DNA of 64,000 nt from an uncultured Dehalococcoidia bacterium (GCA_958296105.1 OY282441.1:593800-657799), one strand, 5' to 3'; shown: positions 16,558 through 25,713, numbered from the stretch's first letter. Numbers and translations are program-made. The notes: generated by a model from the letters alone, not told the origin.

Positions 16558-19415
16558 GCGGGGCGCTCCATCCATCTGTCTATGAGATGGGCGGTGGTGG
16601 CGCCCCTGCCGTCCGTGAGGCGCATATCGGGCAGTGATTCGATGAATTTGCGTCCATAGCGGCGCGTCACTATTCGGGAGTCCAGCACTATGGCGACGCC
16701 TCTGTCGCGGCTCGTTCTGATGAGGCGACCGAACCCCTGCTTGAACCTGATTGCCGCCTGCGGTACGGCGTACTCCATGAAGGAGTTGGCGTACTGCTCC
16801 GAGCGCGCTTCGAAGACTGGATCGGTGGGGACGGAGAAGGGAAGCCGAGTGACGATGAGGACGGTCAGGGCGTCTCCGGCGAAGTCGACTCCCTCCCAGA
16901 AGCTGGAGGTTCCAAGAAGCACGGATCGGGGCTGTTCCAAGAAGCGAGCCGCCAAGAGCTGAGGGGGGCCGTCCATCCCCTGCGCCAGCACCTGTATATC
17001 CTGCCGAGACATTCGGGCGCGAATCGCGCTCGCGGCGGCGCGCAGGGCGGAGTGGGAGGTGAACAGCGCCATCGTCCGCCCCTCGGCGGCAGTCGCCGCG
17101 TCCGCGATCACGTCGTGCGCCCTGTCCTGGAACTCGGGCGAGCTGGGCGCGGGTATGCCTCTGGGTGTGTAGAGGAGGGCGGATTCGTAGAAGTCGAATG
17201 GCGAGCCTAGCGCGATGTGGCGCGAGTCGAAGAAGCCCAGTCTGTCTTGCACGTGGTCGAAAGAGCCGCCGGCGCTCAGGGTCGCGCTGGTCATCACCAC
17301 GGCTTCCTTGTCGGCATAGAGTCTCTCGTGAAGCTCGTCTCCAACGTGGAGGGGGGCTGCGTTCAGACGGACGTCCGAAGCCTGCTTGGTCTGCGTGGTC
17401 CAGTAGATCATGTCTTCCGATGGGCTTGCCAAGAACTCGTCCGTCTTGCGGCGCAGGTCGGAGACTCCCAAGCGAATCGTGCCAAGATCGGACACGAGGG
17501 CGCTTCGCCTAGCGTTGTCGGGCGCGTCTTCTTCGGAGTCAAGGGCGGAGTCGAGGGCGGAGTCCATGGCGGAGTCGAGGGCGTCCAGCGAGCGCGAGAA
17601 GTCTGCCATGAGGATGTCGAAGTCTTTCCACGCGCTCTCCACCGCCGCCCATTCGGGCGCGGCTCGCTCGCGTTCGGTGACGCGGATATCGCTGGCGAAG
17701 GCGGATGGGCGGCGCTTGCGAGGGAGGGCGGCGGGGATGAGCGTAACGAACAGTCGGGCGACCTCCTCGCGCAGTCTGGGGGCGAGCGCGCCGATCTGCG
17801 AGACTGCCTGTTCAGCGGTTTCGCGCGCGGGCGGGTCGGCTTGGCTCACTTCGGAAGCGCACTGTGCGAGCAAGCCGCGTTCGCCTACTAGCTCCGCGAG
17901 CAGGTCGGCGAGGGTGTCGGGGCCGATGGAGAAGCCGAGCTGGTCGGTTGCCGCGTCTTCGAGGTGGTGCGCCTCGTCTATGATGAGGACGTCGTAATCG
18001 GGTACGGCGTTTCCGCCGGAGGCGAGGTCGGACATGAGCAGGGCGTGGTTGACGACCACTATATGGGATGCCAGCGCCTTCTCTCTCGCGGCGCGCAGGA
18101 AGCATGGTCCTGTCTGGTCGGGACACTGGCGCGCGCGCTGGGCGGAGATACGATCCCAAGGGGCGGCTGCCGAGCGGTGTCCAAGGTTGATCTCGGCGCG
18201 GTCGCCCGTGTGGGTGTCGGGCATCCACATGAGCGTCTTGGCGATCAGGCGCGCCTGATCGGGGTCTATATCCGCGGACGTTCGCATCTGTCGCCAGCGC
18301 TTATAGCAGAGGTAGTTAGCCCTGCCCTTCAGCTGTGTGAATCGCAGCTCGTCGGCGGCGTCTGGGTCTATCGCCGCCAGCGCAGCCTTGACCATCGGCA
18401 GGTCTTTTTCGATGAGCTGCTCCTGAAGGTTGATGGTGTTGGTGGAGACGATTACGCGCTTATGGTTGGCGGTGGCGTAGAGCGCGGCGGGCAGAAGGTA
18501 TGCGAGCGACTTGCCGACGCCCGTTCCCGCCTCGACTATGAGCCTGCCGCCGGAGTCTATGGCGGCTGCGACCGCCTCTGCCATCTCGATCTGCTGCGGT
18601 CGCTCCTCGAAGCCCGGAATGGCGGCTGCGAAGGGGCTGCCGGCGGAGAGCGCGCTGACTACGGCGAAGGCGTCGATCGGCTCGGACTCATCGGCGGCTC
18701 GCAGCGGTCTATCCTGCGCCAGTCTCTTGGAAAGCTGGCGGCCGCCGGTTATGGGGGAGGGAATGCTGACGGAAGGCGAGGGGCGCGGGGGCGCGAACTC
18801 CTGGGCGGAGTCGAGCAGGGGGCCGATCCGCCAGCCGGAGCGCTGAGACAGCCGCCGCAGCTCGTCTGCGACGGCGGGGTCCAGCTCGGCGAAGTCTGCG
18901 GTGAGCGCGAGGAACACATTTCGGACGGCGCGGGCGTCGTCAAGGGCGCGGTGCGCTCGCTTCTGCTCGACCGCCTCCGCCGCTGCGATCTGCTGGAGTG
19001 TGTACGAGCGGGCGCGTGGTCTGGCGAGATATGCAAGCTCCCAAGTGTCGCAGACGGGGCCATCTAGGGCGAGGCCGTTGGCGCGGAGGAAGCCGAGATC
19101 GAACGGCGCGTTGTGCGCGATGACGGTTGCGCCGCGCGTGAATTCGGCGAGGTCTGGGGCGATCTCCGAAAAGGCGGGCGCGGAGTCGACGTCGCGCTGG
19201 GCTATGCCGGTGAGGTCTCGGATGAAGCGGGTAAGCTGGCGACCCGGATTCACGTATGACTGGTACTCGCCAAGAGTGGCGCGCGAGGTGAATCTGACGG
19301 CGCCGACCTCGATGATGCGGTCGGAGTCGGGCGCCAACCCTGTGGTTTCAAGGTCGAGCGCGACCCACTCGCTGAGTCCTCTGAATGTGGGGTTTATAGT
19401 ACGCTCCCGTATCAC
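16554..19415 (-). CDS. dinG: DinG-type helicase with N-terminal DnaQ-like exonuclease
   Basis: A ~953-residue protein joining a DEDD 3'-5' exonuclease to an XPD/DinG superfamily 2 helicase. Exonuclease motifs: WVALDLETTG (residues ~17-26), IAHNAPFDLGFLR and HRALDDARAV. Helicase motifs: VEAGTGVGKSLAYLLPA (Walker A), LIIDEAHHLEDAA (Walker B), SATLS, and the C-terminal QGFGRLIRTSRDRG. Cysteines in NYLCYKRW and RQCPDQTGPCF suggest a 4Fe-4S site, though only three well-placed cysteines are obvious. The fusion resembles Bacillus DinG-like nucleases. GTG at 19415 is chosen just before RERTINPTF; a longer open frame upstream lacks a ribosome-binding site and runs through AT-rich promoter-like DNA. 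Confidence 0.9.
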   Translation of the reverse strand: MIRERTINPTFRGLSEWVALDLETTGLAPDSDRIIEVGAVRFTSRATLGEYQSYVNPGRQLTRFIRDLTGIAQRDVDSAPAFSEIAPDLAEFTRGATVIAHNAPFDLGFLRANGLALDGPVCDTWELAYLARPRARSYTLQQIAAAEAVEQKRAHRALDDARAVRNVFLALTADFAELDPAVADELRRLSQRSGWRIGPLLDSAQEFAPPRPSPSVSIPSPITGGRQLSKRLAQDRPLRAADESEPIDAFAVVSALSAGSPFAAAIPGFEERPQQIEMAEAVAAAIDSGGRLIVEAGTGVGKSLAYLLPAALYATANHKRVIVSTNTINLQEQLIEKDLPMVKAALAAIDPDAADELRFTQLKGRANYLCYKRWRQMRTSADIDPDQARLIAKTLMWMPDTHTGDRAEINLGHRSAAAPWDRISAQRARQCPDQTGPCFLRAAREKALASHIVVVNHALLMSDLASGGNAVPDYDVLIIDEAHHLEDAATDQLGFSIGPDTLADLLAELVGERGLLAQCASEVSQADPPARETAEQAVSQIGALAPRLREEVARLFVTLIPAALPRKRRPSAFASDIRVTERERAAPEWAAVESAWKDFDILMADFSRSLDALDSAMDSALDSALDSEEDAPDNARRSALVSDLGTIRLGVSDLRRKTDEFLASPSEDMIYWTTQTKQASDVRLNAAPLHVGDELHERLYADKEAVVMTSATLSAGGSFDHVQDRLGFFDSRHIALGSPFDFYESALLYTPRGIPAPSSPEFQDRAHDVIADAATAAEGRTMALFTSHSALRAAASAIRARMSRQDIQVLAQGMDGPPQLLAARFLEQPRSVLLGTSSFWEGVDFAGDALTVLIVTRLPFSVPTDPVFEARSEQYANSFMEYAVPQAAIRFKQGFGRLIRTSRDRGVAIVLDSRIVTRRYGRKFIESLPDMRLTDGRGATTAHLIDRWMERPA

Positions 19416-19464
19416 ACGAATATCACACAAACGTTCTGTCAATTGTAGCACAGGGCAGGGGCGT

Positions 19465-19878
19465 TCAGGATGCCAGAAAGGGCAGCAGCCAGCCGAATAT
19501 GCCGATGGACGCCAGGGCGGTGGCTGCAATGCCGCGCCACACGAGCCTGAAGGCGATGGCGAGGGGCGCGGCGATGAGCGCGGAGGCGAGCGAGACTCCC
19601 ACGCTGTAGGCGGCGTTTGGGCTGCCCAGTCCGGCTCCGGGCAGGGCGTTCTGAAGCGCGAGGAACAGGAAGGCGAGTGCGAGTGCGACTACTCCCCAGA
19701 TCGGATACGCGGCGACCACGACGCCCATGACCATGCTTCCGGGCGGAAATCGGGTCGTCAGCGCGGCGACGGCGGGGGGCGGGTCTTTCAGCAGGAAGAA
19801 GGCGGATACGCACCAGACGCTGATGAAGACCTTCGCCATGAGCGCGCCGCTGGCGAGTGCGGCGATCAGCGTGTCCAT
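19465..19878 (-). CDS. Small four-helix membrane protein of unknown function
   Basis: A 137-residue very hydrophobic protein. About four membrane helices can be drawn: ~6-26, 48-72 (MVMGVVVAAYPIWGVVALALAFLF), ~90-110 and ~115-135. There is no signature motif. Its ATG at 19878 lies 13 bp inside the end of ispE, so it is probably translated as the gene following ispE. I do not recognise a family with a known role. Confidence 0.65.
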   Translation of the reverse strand: MDTLIAALASGALMAKVFISVWCVSAFFLLKDPPPAVAALTTRFPPGSMVMGVVVAAYPIWGVVALALAFLFLALQNALPGAGLGSPNAAYSVGVSLASALIAAPLAIAFRLVWRGIAATALASIGIFGWLLPFLAS

Positions 19879-20741
19879 CTAGCGGAATCCGGATGGGGCC
19901 AGGCTCTGGTGACGAGCGAATGCCAGCCCTTGATCTTCTCCATGACGAGGTGGACGGTGGTAGCGAACTCTCTTCGCTCCAAAGCGGCGTAGATGGCGGG
20001 GCCGCTGCCGCATACGTGGATCTCTCTCGCTCCGGCGGCGCGCATGTCGTTCCAGCAGGCGTCCACGTCGGCGTTGACGGAGCGCGCCACTGAGTCGAAG
20101 ACGTTGAACAGGAGCTGGGGGGGGACGTCGCCGCCGTTGCGAATTCTGGCTTCGAGCTTGTGAGTCAGCGCGCCGCGCGTAAAGTCCATGTGATCGAGGG
20201 CGGCGTACATCGAGGCGGTCTTGTCCGCCGCGTTCGACTTGGGGAACGACAGAACGAACCAAGGGAGAGGGGCGGACGGCAGCGGTCTGATCTTCTCGCC
20301 GCGCCCGATCGCCATTGCGATTCCGCCGTCGATGAGGAATGGCACGTCCGAGCCGATGCGAGCGCCGAGCGAGCGCAGGTCGTCTCTGGACAGTCCCAGC
20401 TTCCAGAGCCTATCGAGGCCGACGAGTGCGGCGGCGGCATCGGCGCTTCCGCCGCCGAGCCCGGCGGAGACGGGGATTCGCTTCTCTATCTCGATGAGCG
20501 CGCCTTCTCCGATGCCCGCCTCTCGGCGCAGAGTGTCCGCAGCTGTCCACGCCAGATTGCGCGTGCCTTCGAGGGCTGGGACGGAGCAGCGCAGATCGAG
20601 CGACTCGGCGGGGCTGAGCTTCACGGTGTCGGCAAGCTCCAGAGTCTGCATGATGGATACGATCTCGTGGAAGCCGTCCTCACGCCTGCCGAGCGCCTCC
20701 AGAGTGAGATTGAGCTTGGCGCGCGCCTGTATGGTCAGCAC
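19866..20741 (-). CDS. ispE: 4-diphosphocytidyl-2-C-methyl-D-erythritol kinase
   Basis: A 291-residue GHMP kinase of the MEP isoprenoid pathway, phosphorylating CDP-ME at the 2-hydroxyl. The substrate region AKLNLTLEALGRREDGFHEI and the ATP-binding glycine loop PVSAGLGGGSADAAAAL are clear, as is the C-terminal MRAAGAREIHVCGSGPAIYA, the third GHMP motif. The start overlaps the end of rsmA by 7 bp. Close linkage of rsmA and ispE is common in bacteria (general knowledge). The last codons overlap the next gene. Confidence 0.95.
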   Translation of the reverse strand: MLTIQARAKLNLTLEALGRREDGFHEIVSIMQTLELADTVKLSPAESLDLRCSVPALEGTRNLAWTAADTLRREAGIGEGALIEIEKRIPVSAGLGGGSADAAAALVGLDRLWKLGLSRDDLRSLGARIGSDVPFLIDGGIAMAIGRGEKIRPLPSAPLPWFVLSFPKSNAADKTASMYAALDHMDFTRGALTHKLEARIRNGGDVPPQLLFNVFDSVARSVNADVDACWNDMRAAGAREIHVCGSGPAIYAALERREFATTVHLVMEKIKGWHSLVTRAWPHPDSARWTR

Positions 20742-21553
20742 TGGTCGCTCCAGAGGGTGTAGAGAGCTGCCAGCTCCGGCAGGCTCAGGGTGGCGGGTCT
20801 CCTGCGCCCGTCTATACCTGCGGAGTCCAGGGCGCGGTCGATGCGCTCGGCGGGGGCGTCGAGTCCGATGCGAAGGCTGTTTCGGAGCTGCTTCCGGGGG
20901 GCGCGGAATCCGGCGGCGGCGAAGTCCATGAAAGATTCGACGTCATCTACGGGGACGGCGGCGCGGCGGCGCGGCTCGATTCTGACGACTGCGGACGTGA
21001 CTTTTGGAATGGGGCGAAAGGCTCTGGGCGGCACTGAGAACAGTACTCTGGCGGTGGCGTACATCTGGACTGCGACGGACAGAAAGCTCATATTGCCGGG
21101 CGCGGCGGCGATGTTCTCGGCGACCTCGCGCTGAACCATGACGACCATGCAGGCGGGTCTGGGTTCGAGGGTCAGATACCTTCGGATAATGGGCGTGGCG
21201 ACGTAGTAAGGCAGGTTGGCGACCATCTTGTACGGGCGGCTGAAGTGGGCGCTGGGGTCGAAGTGGAGGGCGTTCTGGCTGAGTATGGAGACGCTGGCGG
21301 ATTCTCCGAGCTTCGCGCTCAGGGCGTGGGCTAGATCGGGGTCCAACTCGACTGCCACGAGCTTGGACGCGCGCATGGCGAGCATGTGGGTCAGCGCGCC
21401 GCGTCCGGGGCCGATCTCCAGCGCATCTTCGTCTGGGGCTATGCGGGCGGCGTCTACAATCCGCTTCGCCACGCGGCGGTCGGACAGGAAGTTCTGTCCG
21501 ATGCGGGGGCGTCTGCGCGCGCCTGTTCTGCGGGGTGAGGAGACAGGGGGCAT
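20735..21553 (-). CDS. rsmA: 16S rRNA (adenine1518-N6/adenine1519-N6)-dimethyltransferase
   Basis: A ~272-residue KsgA/RsmA enzyme that dimethylates two adenosines near the 3' end of 16S rRNA during 30S assembly. Motif X region RIGQNFLSDRRVAKRIV, SAM motif I EIGPGRGALTHML, acidic LVAVELDPDL, and catalytic motif IV NLPYYVATPII are seen. I place the start at ATG 21553 (MPPVSSPRR) because a TATAAT box reads on the minus strand at about 21574-21569, inside the longer possible frame that would begin at 21592. Confidence 0.93.
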   Translation of the reverse strand: MPPVSSPRRTGARRRPRIGQNFLSDRRVAKRIVDAARIAPDEDALEIGPGRGALTHMLAMRASKLVAVELDPDLAHALSAKLGESASVSILSQNALHFDPSAHFSRPYKMVANLPYYVATPIIRRYLTLEPRPACMVVMVQREVAENIAAAPGNMSFLSVAVQMYATARVLFSVPPRAFRPIPKVTSAVVRIEPRRRAAVPVDDVESFMDFAAAGFRAPRKQLRNSLRIGLDAPAERIDRALDSAGIDGRRRPATLSLPELAALYTLWSDQC

Positions 21554-21568
21554 TTCCGTTGTGGATGG

Positions 21569-21574
21569 ATTATA
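21569..21574 (-). promoter_or_regulatory. Probable -10 box for rsmA-ispE
   Basis: TATAAT on the minus strand, about 15 bp upstream of the rsmA ATG. This implies a very short leader and separates rsmA-ispE transcription from the SRP RNA gene upstream. Confidence 0.45.
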
Positions 21575-21611
21575 CGAAAGTGGGTCGCGCACCGCCCTTC
21601 GATTCCTTCCG

Positions 21612-21853
21612 CCGACTTGACGAACGGATCCGACTCAAGCCAGGTATACCTGCGTCGCCCGGAGATAACCGCTTACCGCTGCTTTCTTCCGAACCTGACG
21701 GGGTTCACGGCTCGCCGCCGCGCAGGGCCCAGCTCTCGACATCGGAATCCGTCGCCAGAGGACTTCGGTACAGAACCTCGGGGTGGAATTCAGCCTCGCT
21801 AGAGCGGATTGCGAGTTCAGGGCACCGCTAACTCCCCACCTAGCACGACCTTG
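21612..21853 (-). ncRNA. ffs: Signal recognition particle RNA, large bacterial form
   Basis: Minus-strand RNA of ~240 nt. The S-domain consensus is seen as GTCAGGTTCGGAAGAAAGCAGC, with the GGAA tetraloop region and asymmetric loop that bind Ffh. The 5' part, GTGCTAGGTGGGGAGTTAGC followed by GGTGCCCTGAACTCGCAATCC, matches the Alu domain of the large Bacillus-type SRP RNA. Distal helix 5 pairs ACGGATTCCGA with TCGGATCCGT near the 3' end. The exact 3' end is uncertain. The RNA scaffolds Ffh for co-translational membrane targeting. Confidence 0.88.
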
Positions 21854-21859
21854 TAGATC

Positions 21860-21888
21860 ATGTTAGGCGAGGATGGCGGCGGTGTCAA
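21860..21888 (-). promoter_or_regulatory. Sigma70-type promoter of the SRP RNA
   Basis: Minus strand: a perfect TTGACA at 21888-21883, a 17-bp spacer, then TAACAT at 21865-21860. Predicted start is near 21853, immediately before the AAGGTCGTGCTAGG 5' end. The -35 box abuts the argC stop codon. Confidence 0.75.
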
Positions 21889-22923
21889 TTACGGGTAGAG
21901 CGCGAGCTGGTCGAGTCCTGCGGTCTCATCGAAGCCGCACATGACGTTCATGTTCTGCACGGCGGCGCCGGCGGCGCCCTTGACGAGGTTGTCGAGGCAG
22001 GCGATGGCGATTAGTCTGTCGGCGCGCAGGTCTATGGTGGCGTGGATGGCGCAGTCGTTGTTGCCGGAGGTGTGCTTGGTCTGCGGCGGCAGGGGGACGA
22101 CGTTGGCGAAAGGCTCGTCGGCATAGCGGCTCTGGTAGATCTCGCGGACGGAGTCTTTGCCTGCCTCGCCAGACGGGAGCGCGCCGGGCTTCAGCGGCGC
22201 GTAGCAGCTGACGAGTATGCCGCGAGTCATGGGCGCCAGATGGGTGAGGAACGTGAGGCGAAGGCCGTCCGACTGGCCGATGGCGTCCAGCTCCTGAACT
22301 ATCTCGGGGTGGTGGCGATGGCCGTCCAAGTTGTATGCCTTGAAGTTCTCGTTGACCTCGGAGAAGTTCAGGGCGACCGAGCCTCCCCTGCCGGCTCCGG
22401 AGACGCCGGACTTGGCGTCTACGACGATGTCAGGCTCGATTATGCCCGCCTGCACCGCCGGAGCCAGAGCGAGAACCGCGGCCGACGGGTAGCAGCCCGG
22501 GTTGCCGACGAGTCTTGTTTGGGCGATCTCGTCGCGGTGAAGCTCGGGCAGGCCGTAGACGGCGGTTTCCATGAACTGGGGGCAGGGGTGATCTATCTTG
22601 TACCAGTAGGTATATTCGTCTAGGTCTTTGAGCCTGAAGTCGGCGGAGACGTCCACCGTCTTGACGCCCTGGGCGATGAACGGCTCCAGGCGCTCGGCGC
22701 TGGCAGCGTGCGGGAGCGCGGAGAAGACGAAGTCCACGCTCTCGGTGATGTCCGAAGTGATCTCGATGTCGCACTCGGAGAGGTGCGGAAACACTTCGCC
22801 GAGCCGTCTTCCGGCCAGGCTTCGGCCAGTGGCAGACGCAATCTCAACTTCCGGGTGGCGGCGCAGGATGCGCGCCAACTCCATTCCGGCGTATCCGGTG
22901 ACGTTGATGATTCCTACTTTCAC
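21889..22923 (-). CDS. argC: N-acetyl-gamma-glutamyl-phosphate reductase
   Basis: A 344-residue NADPH-dependent enzyme of arginine (or ornithine) biosynthesis. The Rossmann loop is VKVGIINVTGYAGMELARIL at the N-terminus. The catalytic cysteine lies in VGNPGCYPSAAVLAL, and the substrate region SGVSGAGRGGS is typical (usually SGxSGAGR). The C-terminal NDCAIHATIDLRADRLIAIACLDNLVKGAAGAAVQN matches ArgC closely. GTG at 22923 is chosen since it starts the Rossmann strand; the frame extends 21 codons upstream without a ribosome-binding site. No other arg gene is adjacent. Confidence 0.95.
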   Translation of the reverse strand: MKVGIINVTGYAGMELARILRRHPEVEIASATGRSLAGRRLGEVFPHLSECDIEITSDITESVDFVFSALPHAASAERLEPFIAQGVKTVDVSADFRLKDLDEYTYWYKIDHPCPQFMETAVYGLPELHRDEIAQTRLVGNPGCYPSAAVLALAPAVQAGIIEPDIVVDAKSGVSGAGRGGSVALNFSEVNENFKAYNLDGHRHHPEIVQELDAIGQSDGLRLTFLTHLAPMTRGILVSCYAPLKPGALPSGEAGKDSVREIYQSRYADEPFANVVPLPPQTKHTSGNNDCAIHATIDLRADRLIAIACLDNLVKGAAGAAVQNMNVMCGFDETAGLDQLALYP

Positions 22924-23239
22924 TGGTGGCTGCCTCCCAAGGGCTAGGACTGTCCGCGCGTTCTTTTTCGTCTCGAAGACGCGCAATGGCTGATTATAGA
23001 GGAATGGAATGGCTGGCGGCTAGTGGGGGCGGTCGGATGGGTTGTCCGAGTCTAGGTTTGCGAGCGCGTGTTTCGCTGGTCGCAAAGTCCAAAGGCTTGG
23101 ATGTCAAGACGTCGCGCAGAAAGAGAAGAGGCTTCCCCCTCATGTGGGACGCCCTTGGGATTTTGCCGGCGGACGGATACGGGCGGCTCAGCTCGGACGA
23201 CTACTGACGCGCTTGCCGAGTGGCGGCGGGTCTCGTGGG
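22924..23239. other. Intergenic region between argC and the Uma2 array
   Basis: About 316 bp. A short + strand frame ending at 23207 gives a peptide tail SKGLDVKTSRRKRRGFPLMWDALGILPADGYGRLSSDDY-like in parts (GFPLMWDALGILP, GYGRLSSDDY). It looks protein-like but has no clear start or family, so it may be a remnant of a short gene. No hairpin plus T-run or tRNA is seen. Confidence 0.3.
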
Positions 23240-23809
23240 CTACTGCTGGAACATGTCTCTCACGGGGATGGAGAAGCCGGGCAGCACTTCGCCGCCGTCC
23301 AGAGTGTCGTCTTCGCTCAGGGTGACTATGGAGCCGTCGGAGCGGTGGACGTCTACGCTGCGGGTGGCAGGGTATACTGCCCACACCAGCGGCGCGCCGT
23401 ATGAGCGCCACATTCGCGCCTTGTCGTGGACGGATCGGCGGCTGTCACTGGGGGACGCCACTTCCACCACTATATCAGGGACGAGCTCGGAGTAGCCCGG
23501 CACGTCCTCGTCCAGAGGCAGGCGCTCGGCGGAGATGAACGCCAAGTCAGGCTCGCGCACGGTGTCAGGGTCGCGTTCGAGCAACACGCCGGAGTCGGAT
23601 CCCGCCAGGCTTCCCAAACGTCTGGGCATGACGAAGTCCATCATCATGTAGCCCAGTTTCATTACTATCTGCCCATGTTTCCATCCTACTGACACGGTTT
23701 CGCAAAGCTCCCCTCTTATCAACTCTCCTCTGACGCCTTCGGAATACAGGCGGAGCAGGTCTTCGGCGGTCAGCAGCTTGGGCTTTATCTGTATCTGTGT
23801 TGTAGTCAT
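23240..23809 (-). CDS. Uma2 family protein, array copy 1 (most downstream)
   Basis: A 189-residue Uma2 (DUF820) protein, last of seven tandem paralogues in transcription order. The middle block reads CETVSVGWKHGQIVMKLG then YMMMDFVMPRRLGSLAGSDSG, which makes it the most divergent of the seven there. The second variable site is PLDEDVPGYSE, and the C-terminus ends VRDMFQQ instead of VRDIF(D/E)P. The PD-(D/E)XK pattern is intact: Asp in REPDLAFIS, Glu in IVVEVASPSD and the following Lys in HDKARMW. The differences at its outer end suggest it is less often homogenised with the other copies. Confidence 0.88.
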   Translation of the reverse strand: MTTTQIQIKPKLLTAEDLLRLYSEGVRGELIRGELCETVSVGWKHGQIVMKLGYMMMDFVMPRRLGSLAGSDSGVLLERDPDTVREPDLAFISAERLPLDEDVPGYSELVPDIVVEVASPSDSRRSVHDKARMWRSYGAPLVWAVYPATRSVDVHRSDGSIVTLSEDDTLDGGEVLPGFSIPVRDMFQQ

Positions 23810-23855
23810 GGCGCTCGCTTTCGGGTGGTGATGGATGTGTGACCAGCAATCCGCG

Positions 23856-24425
23856 TTACGGATCGAATATGTCTCTTACGGGGATGGAGAAGCCGGGCAG
23901 CACTTCGCCGCCGTCCAGAGTGTCGTCTTCGCGCAGGGTGACTATGGAGCCGTCGGCGCGGTGGACGTCTACGCTGCGGGTGTTCGGGTATGCTGCCCAC
24001 ACCAGCGGCGCGCCGTATGAGCGCCACATTCGCGCCTTGTCGTGGACGGATCGGCGGCTGTCGCTGGGGGACGCCACTTCCACCACTATGTCGGGGACGA
24101 GCTCGGAGTAGCCCGGCACATCCTCGTCCAGAGGCAGGCGCTCGACGGAGATGAACGCCAAGTCAGGCTCGCGCACGGTGTCAGGGTCGCGTTCGAGCAA
24201 CACGCCGGAGTCGGATCCCGCCAGGCTTCCCAAACGTCTGGGCCTGACGAAATTCCTTATTTCACCGCCCAAATTCATTACTATCTGCCCATGTTTCCAT
24301 CCTGCTGACACGGTTTCGCAAAGCTCCCCTCTGATCAACTCTCCCCTGACGCCTTCGGAATACAGGCGGAGCAGGTCTTCGGCGGTCAGCAGCTTGGGCT
24401 TTATCTGTATCTGTGTTGTAGTCAT
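23856..24425 (-). CDS. Uma2 family protein, array copy 2
   Basis: 189 residues. The middle block is CETVSAGWKHGQIVMNLG followed by GEIRNFVRPRRLGSLAGSDSG: the first part is shared with copy 1 and the GEIRNFVRPRRLG part with copy 5. The second variable site is PLDEDVPGYSE as in copy 1, and ISVERL is unique. The end is VRDIFDP. Catalytic pattern residues are present. The ATG lies 53 bp after the stop of copy 3, so the array is probably one transcript with separate initiation. Confidence 0.9.
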   Translation of the reverse strand: MTTTQIQIKPKLLTAEDLLRLYSEGVRGELIRGELCETVSAGWKHGQIVMNLGGEIRNFVRPRRLGSLAGSDSGVLLERDPDTVREPDLAFISVERLPLDEDVPGYSELVPDIVVEVASPSDSRRSVHDKARMWRSYGAPLVWAAYPNTRSVDVHRADGSIVTLREDDTLDGGEVLPGFSIPVRDIFDP

Positions 24426-24477
24426 GGCGCTCGCTTTCGGGTGATGATGGCTGTGTGACCAGCAATCCGCGTTACGG

Positions 24478-25047
24478 CTACGGATCGAATATGTCTCTTA
24501 CGGGGATGGAGAAGCCGGGCAGCACTTCGCCGCCGTCCAGAGTGTCGTCTTCGCTCAGGGTGACTATGGAACCGTCGGCGCGGTGGACGTCCACGCTGCG
24601 GGTGTTCGGGTATGCCGCCCACACCAGCGGCGCGCCGTATGAGCGCCACATGCGCGCCTTGTCGTGGACGGATCGGCGGCTGTCGCTGGGGGACGCCACT
24701 TCCACCACCAAATCGGGGACGAGTTCATAGTAGCCGATTACGCGAACATCCAGCGGCAGACGCTCGGCGGATATGAACAGAACGTCAGGCTCGCGCACGG
24801 TGTCCGGGTCGCGTTCGAGCAGTACGCCCGCGTCCGAGCCGGCGATGCGCCCAAGCCGTCGAGGTCGGACGAAACTCCTCAATTCGCCTATGAAGTTGGA
24901 TGCGATCTCGCCATGCTCTCCTCCCACGCTCATAGTCTTGCAAAGCTCCCCTCTGATCAACTCTCCCCTGACGCCTTCGGAATACAGGCGGAGCAGGTCT
25001 TCGGCGGTCAGCAGCTTGGGCTTTATCTGTATCTGTGTTGTAGTCAT
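24478..25047 (-). CDS. Uma2 family protein, array copy 3
   Basis: 189 residues starting MTTTQIQIKPK; a 15-codon upstream extension lies in the repeated spacer and is rejected. The middle block is CKTMSVGGEHGEIASNFIG then ELRSFVRPRRLGRIAGSDAG, almost identical to copy 4. The second site is PLDVRVIGYYE, found only in copies 3 and 4. The end, VRDIFDP, matches copy 2 rather than copy 4, which shows exchange between neighbours. Confidence 0.9.
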   Translation of the reverse strand: MTTTQIQIKPKLLTAEDLLRLYSEGVRGELIRGELCKTMSVGGEHGEIASNFIGELRSFVRPRRLGRIAGSDAGVLLERDPDTVREPDVLFISAERLPLDVRVIGYYELVPDLVVEVASPSDSRRSVHDKARMWRSYGAPLVWAAYPNTRSVDVHRADGSIVTLSEDDTLDGGEVLPGFSIPVRDIFDP

Positions 25048-25093
25048 GGCGCTCGCTTTCGGGCGGTGATGGATGTGTGACCAGCAATCCACG

Positions 25094-25663
25094 TTACGGC
25101 TCGAATATGTCTCTTACGGGAATGGAGAAGCCGGGCAGCACTTCGCCGCCGTCCAGAGTGTCGCCTTCGCGCAGGGTGACGATGGAGCCGTCGGCGCGGT
25201 GGACGTCCACGCTGCGGGTGTTCGGGTATGCCGCCCACACCAGCGGCGCGCCGTATGAGTGCCACATTCGCGCCTTGTCGTGGACGGATCGGCGGCTGTC
25301 GCTGGGGGACGCCACTTCCACCACTATGTCGGGGACGAGTTCATAGTAGCCGATTACGCGAACGTCCAGAGGCAGGCGCTCGGCGGAGATGAACAGAACG
25401 TCAGGCTCGCGCACGGTGTCAGGGTCGCGTTCGAGCAACACGCCCGCGTCCGAGCCGGCGATACGCCCAAGCCGTCGAGGTCGGACGAAACTCCTCAATT
25501 CGCCTATAAAGTTGGATGCGATCTCGCCATGCTCTCCTCCCACGCTCATAGTCTTGCAAAGCTCCCCTCTGATCAACTCTCCCCTGACGCCTTCGGAATA
25601 CAGGCGGAGCAGGTCTTCGGCGGTCAGCAGCTTGGGCTTTATCTGTATCTGTGTTGTAATCAT
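25094..25663 (-). CDS. Uma2 family protein, array copy 4
   Basis: 189 residues starting MITTQIQIKPK. Residues ~36-110 are as in copy 3, but the core Glu strand is PDIVVEV as in copies 1 and 2 (PDLVVEV in copies 3, 6 and 7). ARMWHSYGAP is shared with copy 6, and TLREGDTLDGG has a unique Gly. Active-site positions are kept. Confidence 0.9.
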   Translation of the reverse strand: MITTQIQIKPKLLTAEDLLRLYSEGVRGELIRGELCKTMSVGGEHGEIASNFIGELRSFVRPRRLGRIAGSDAGVLLERDPDTVREPDVLFISAERLPLDVRVIGYYELVPDIVVEVASPSDSRRSVHDKARMWHSYGAPLVWAAYPNTRSVDVHRADGSIVTLREGDTLDGGEVLPGFSIPVRDIFEP

Positions 25664-25713
25664 GGCGCTCGCTTTCGGGCGGTGATGGCTGTACCTGTGA
25701 TCAGCAATCAATG

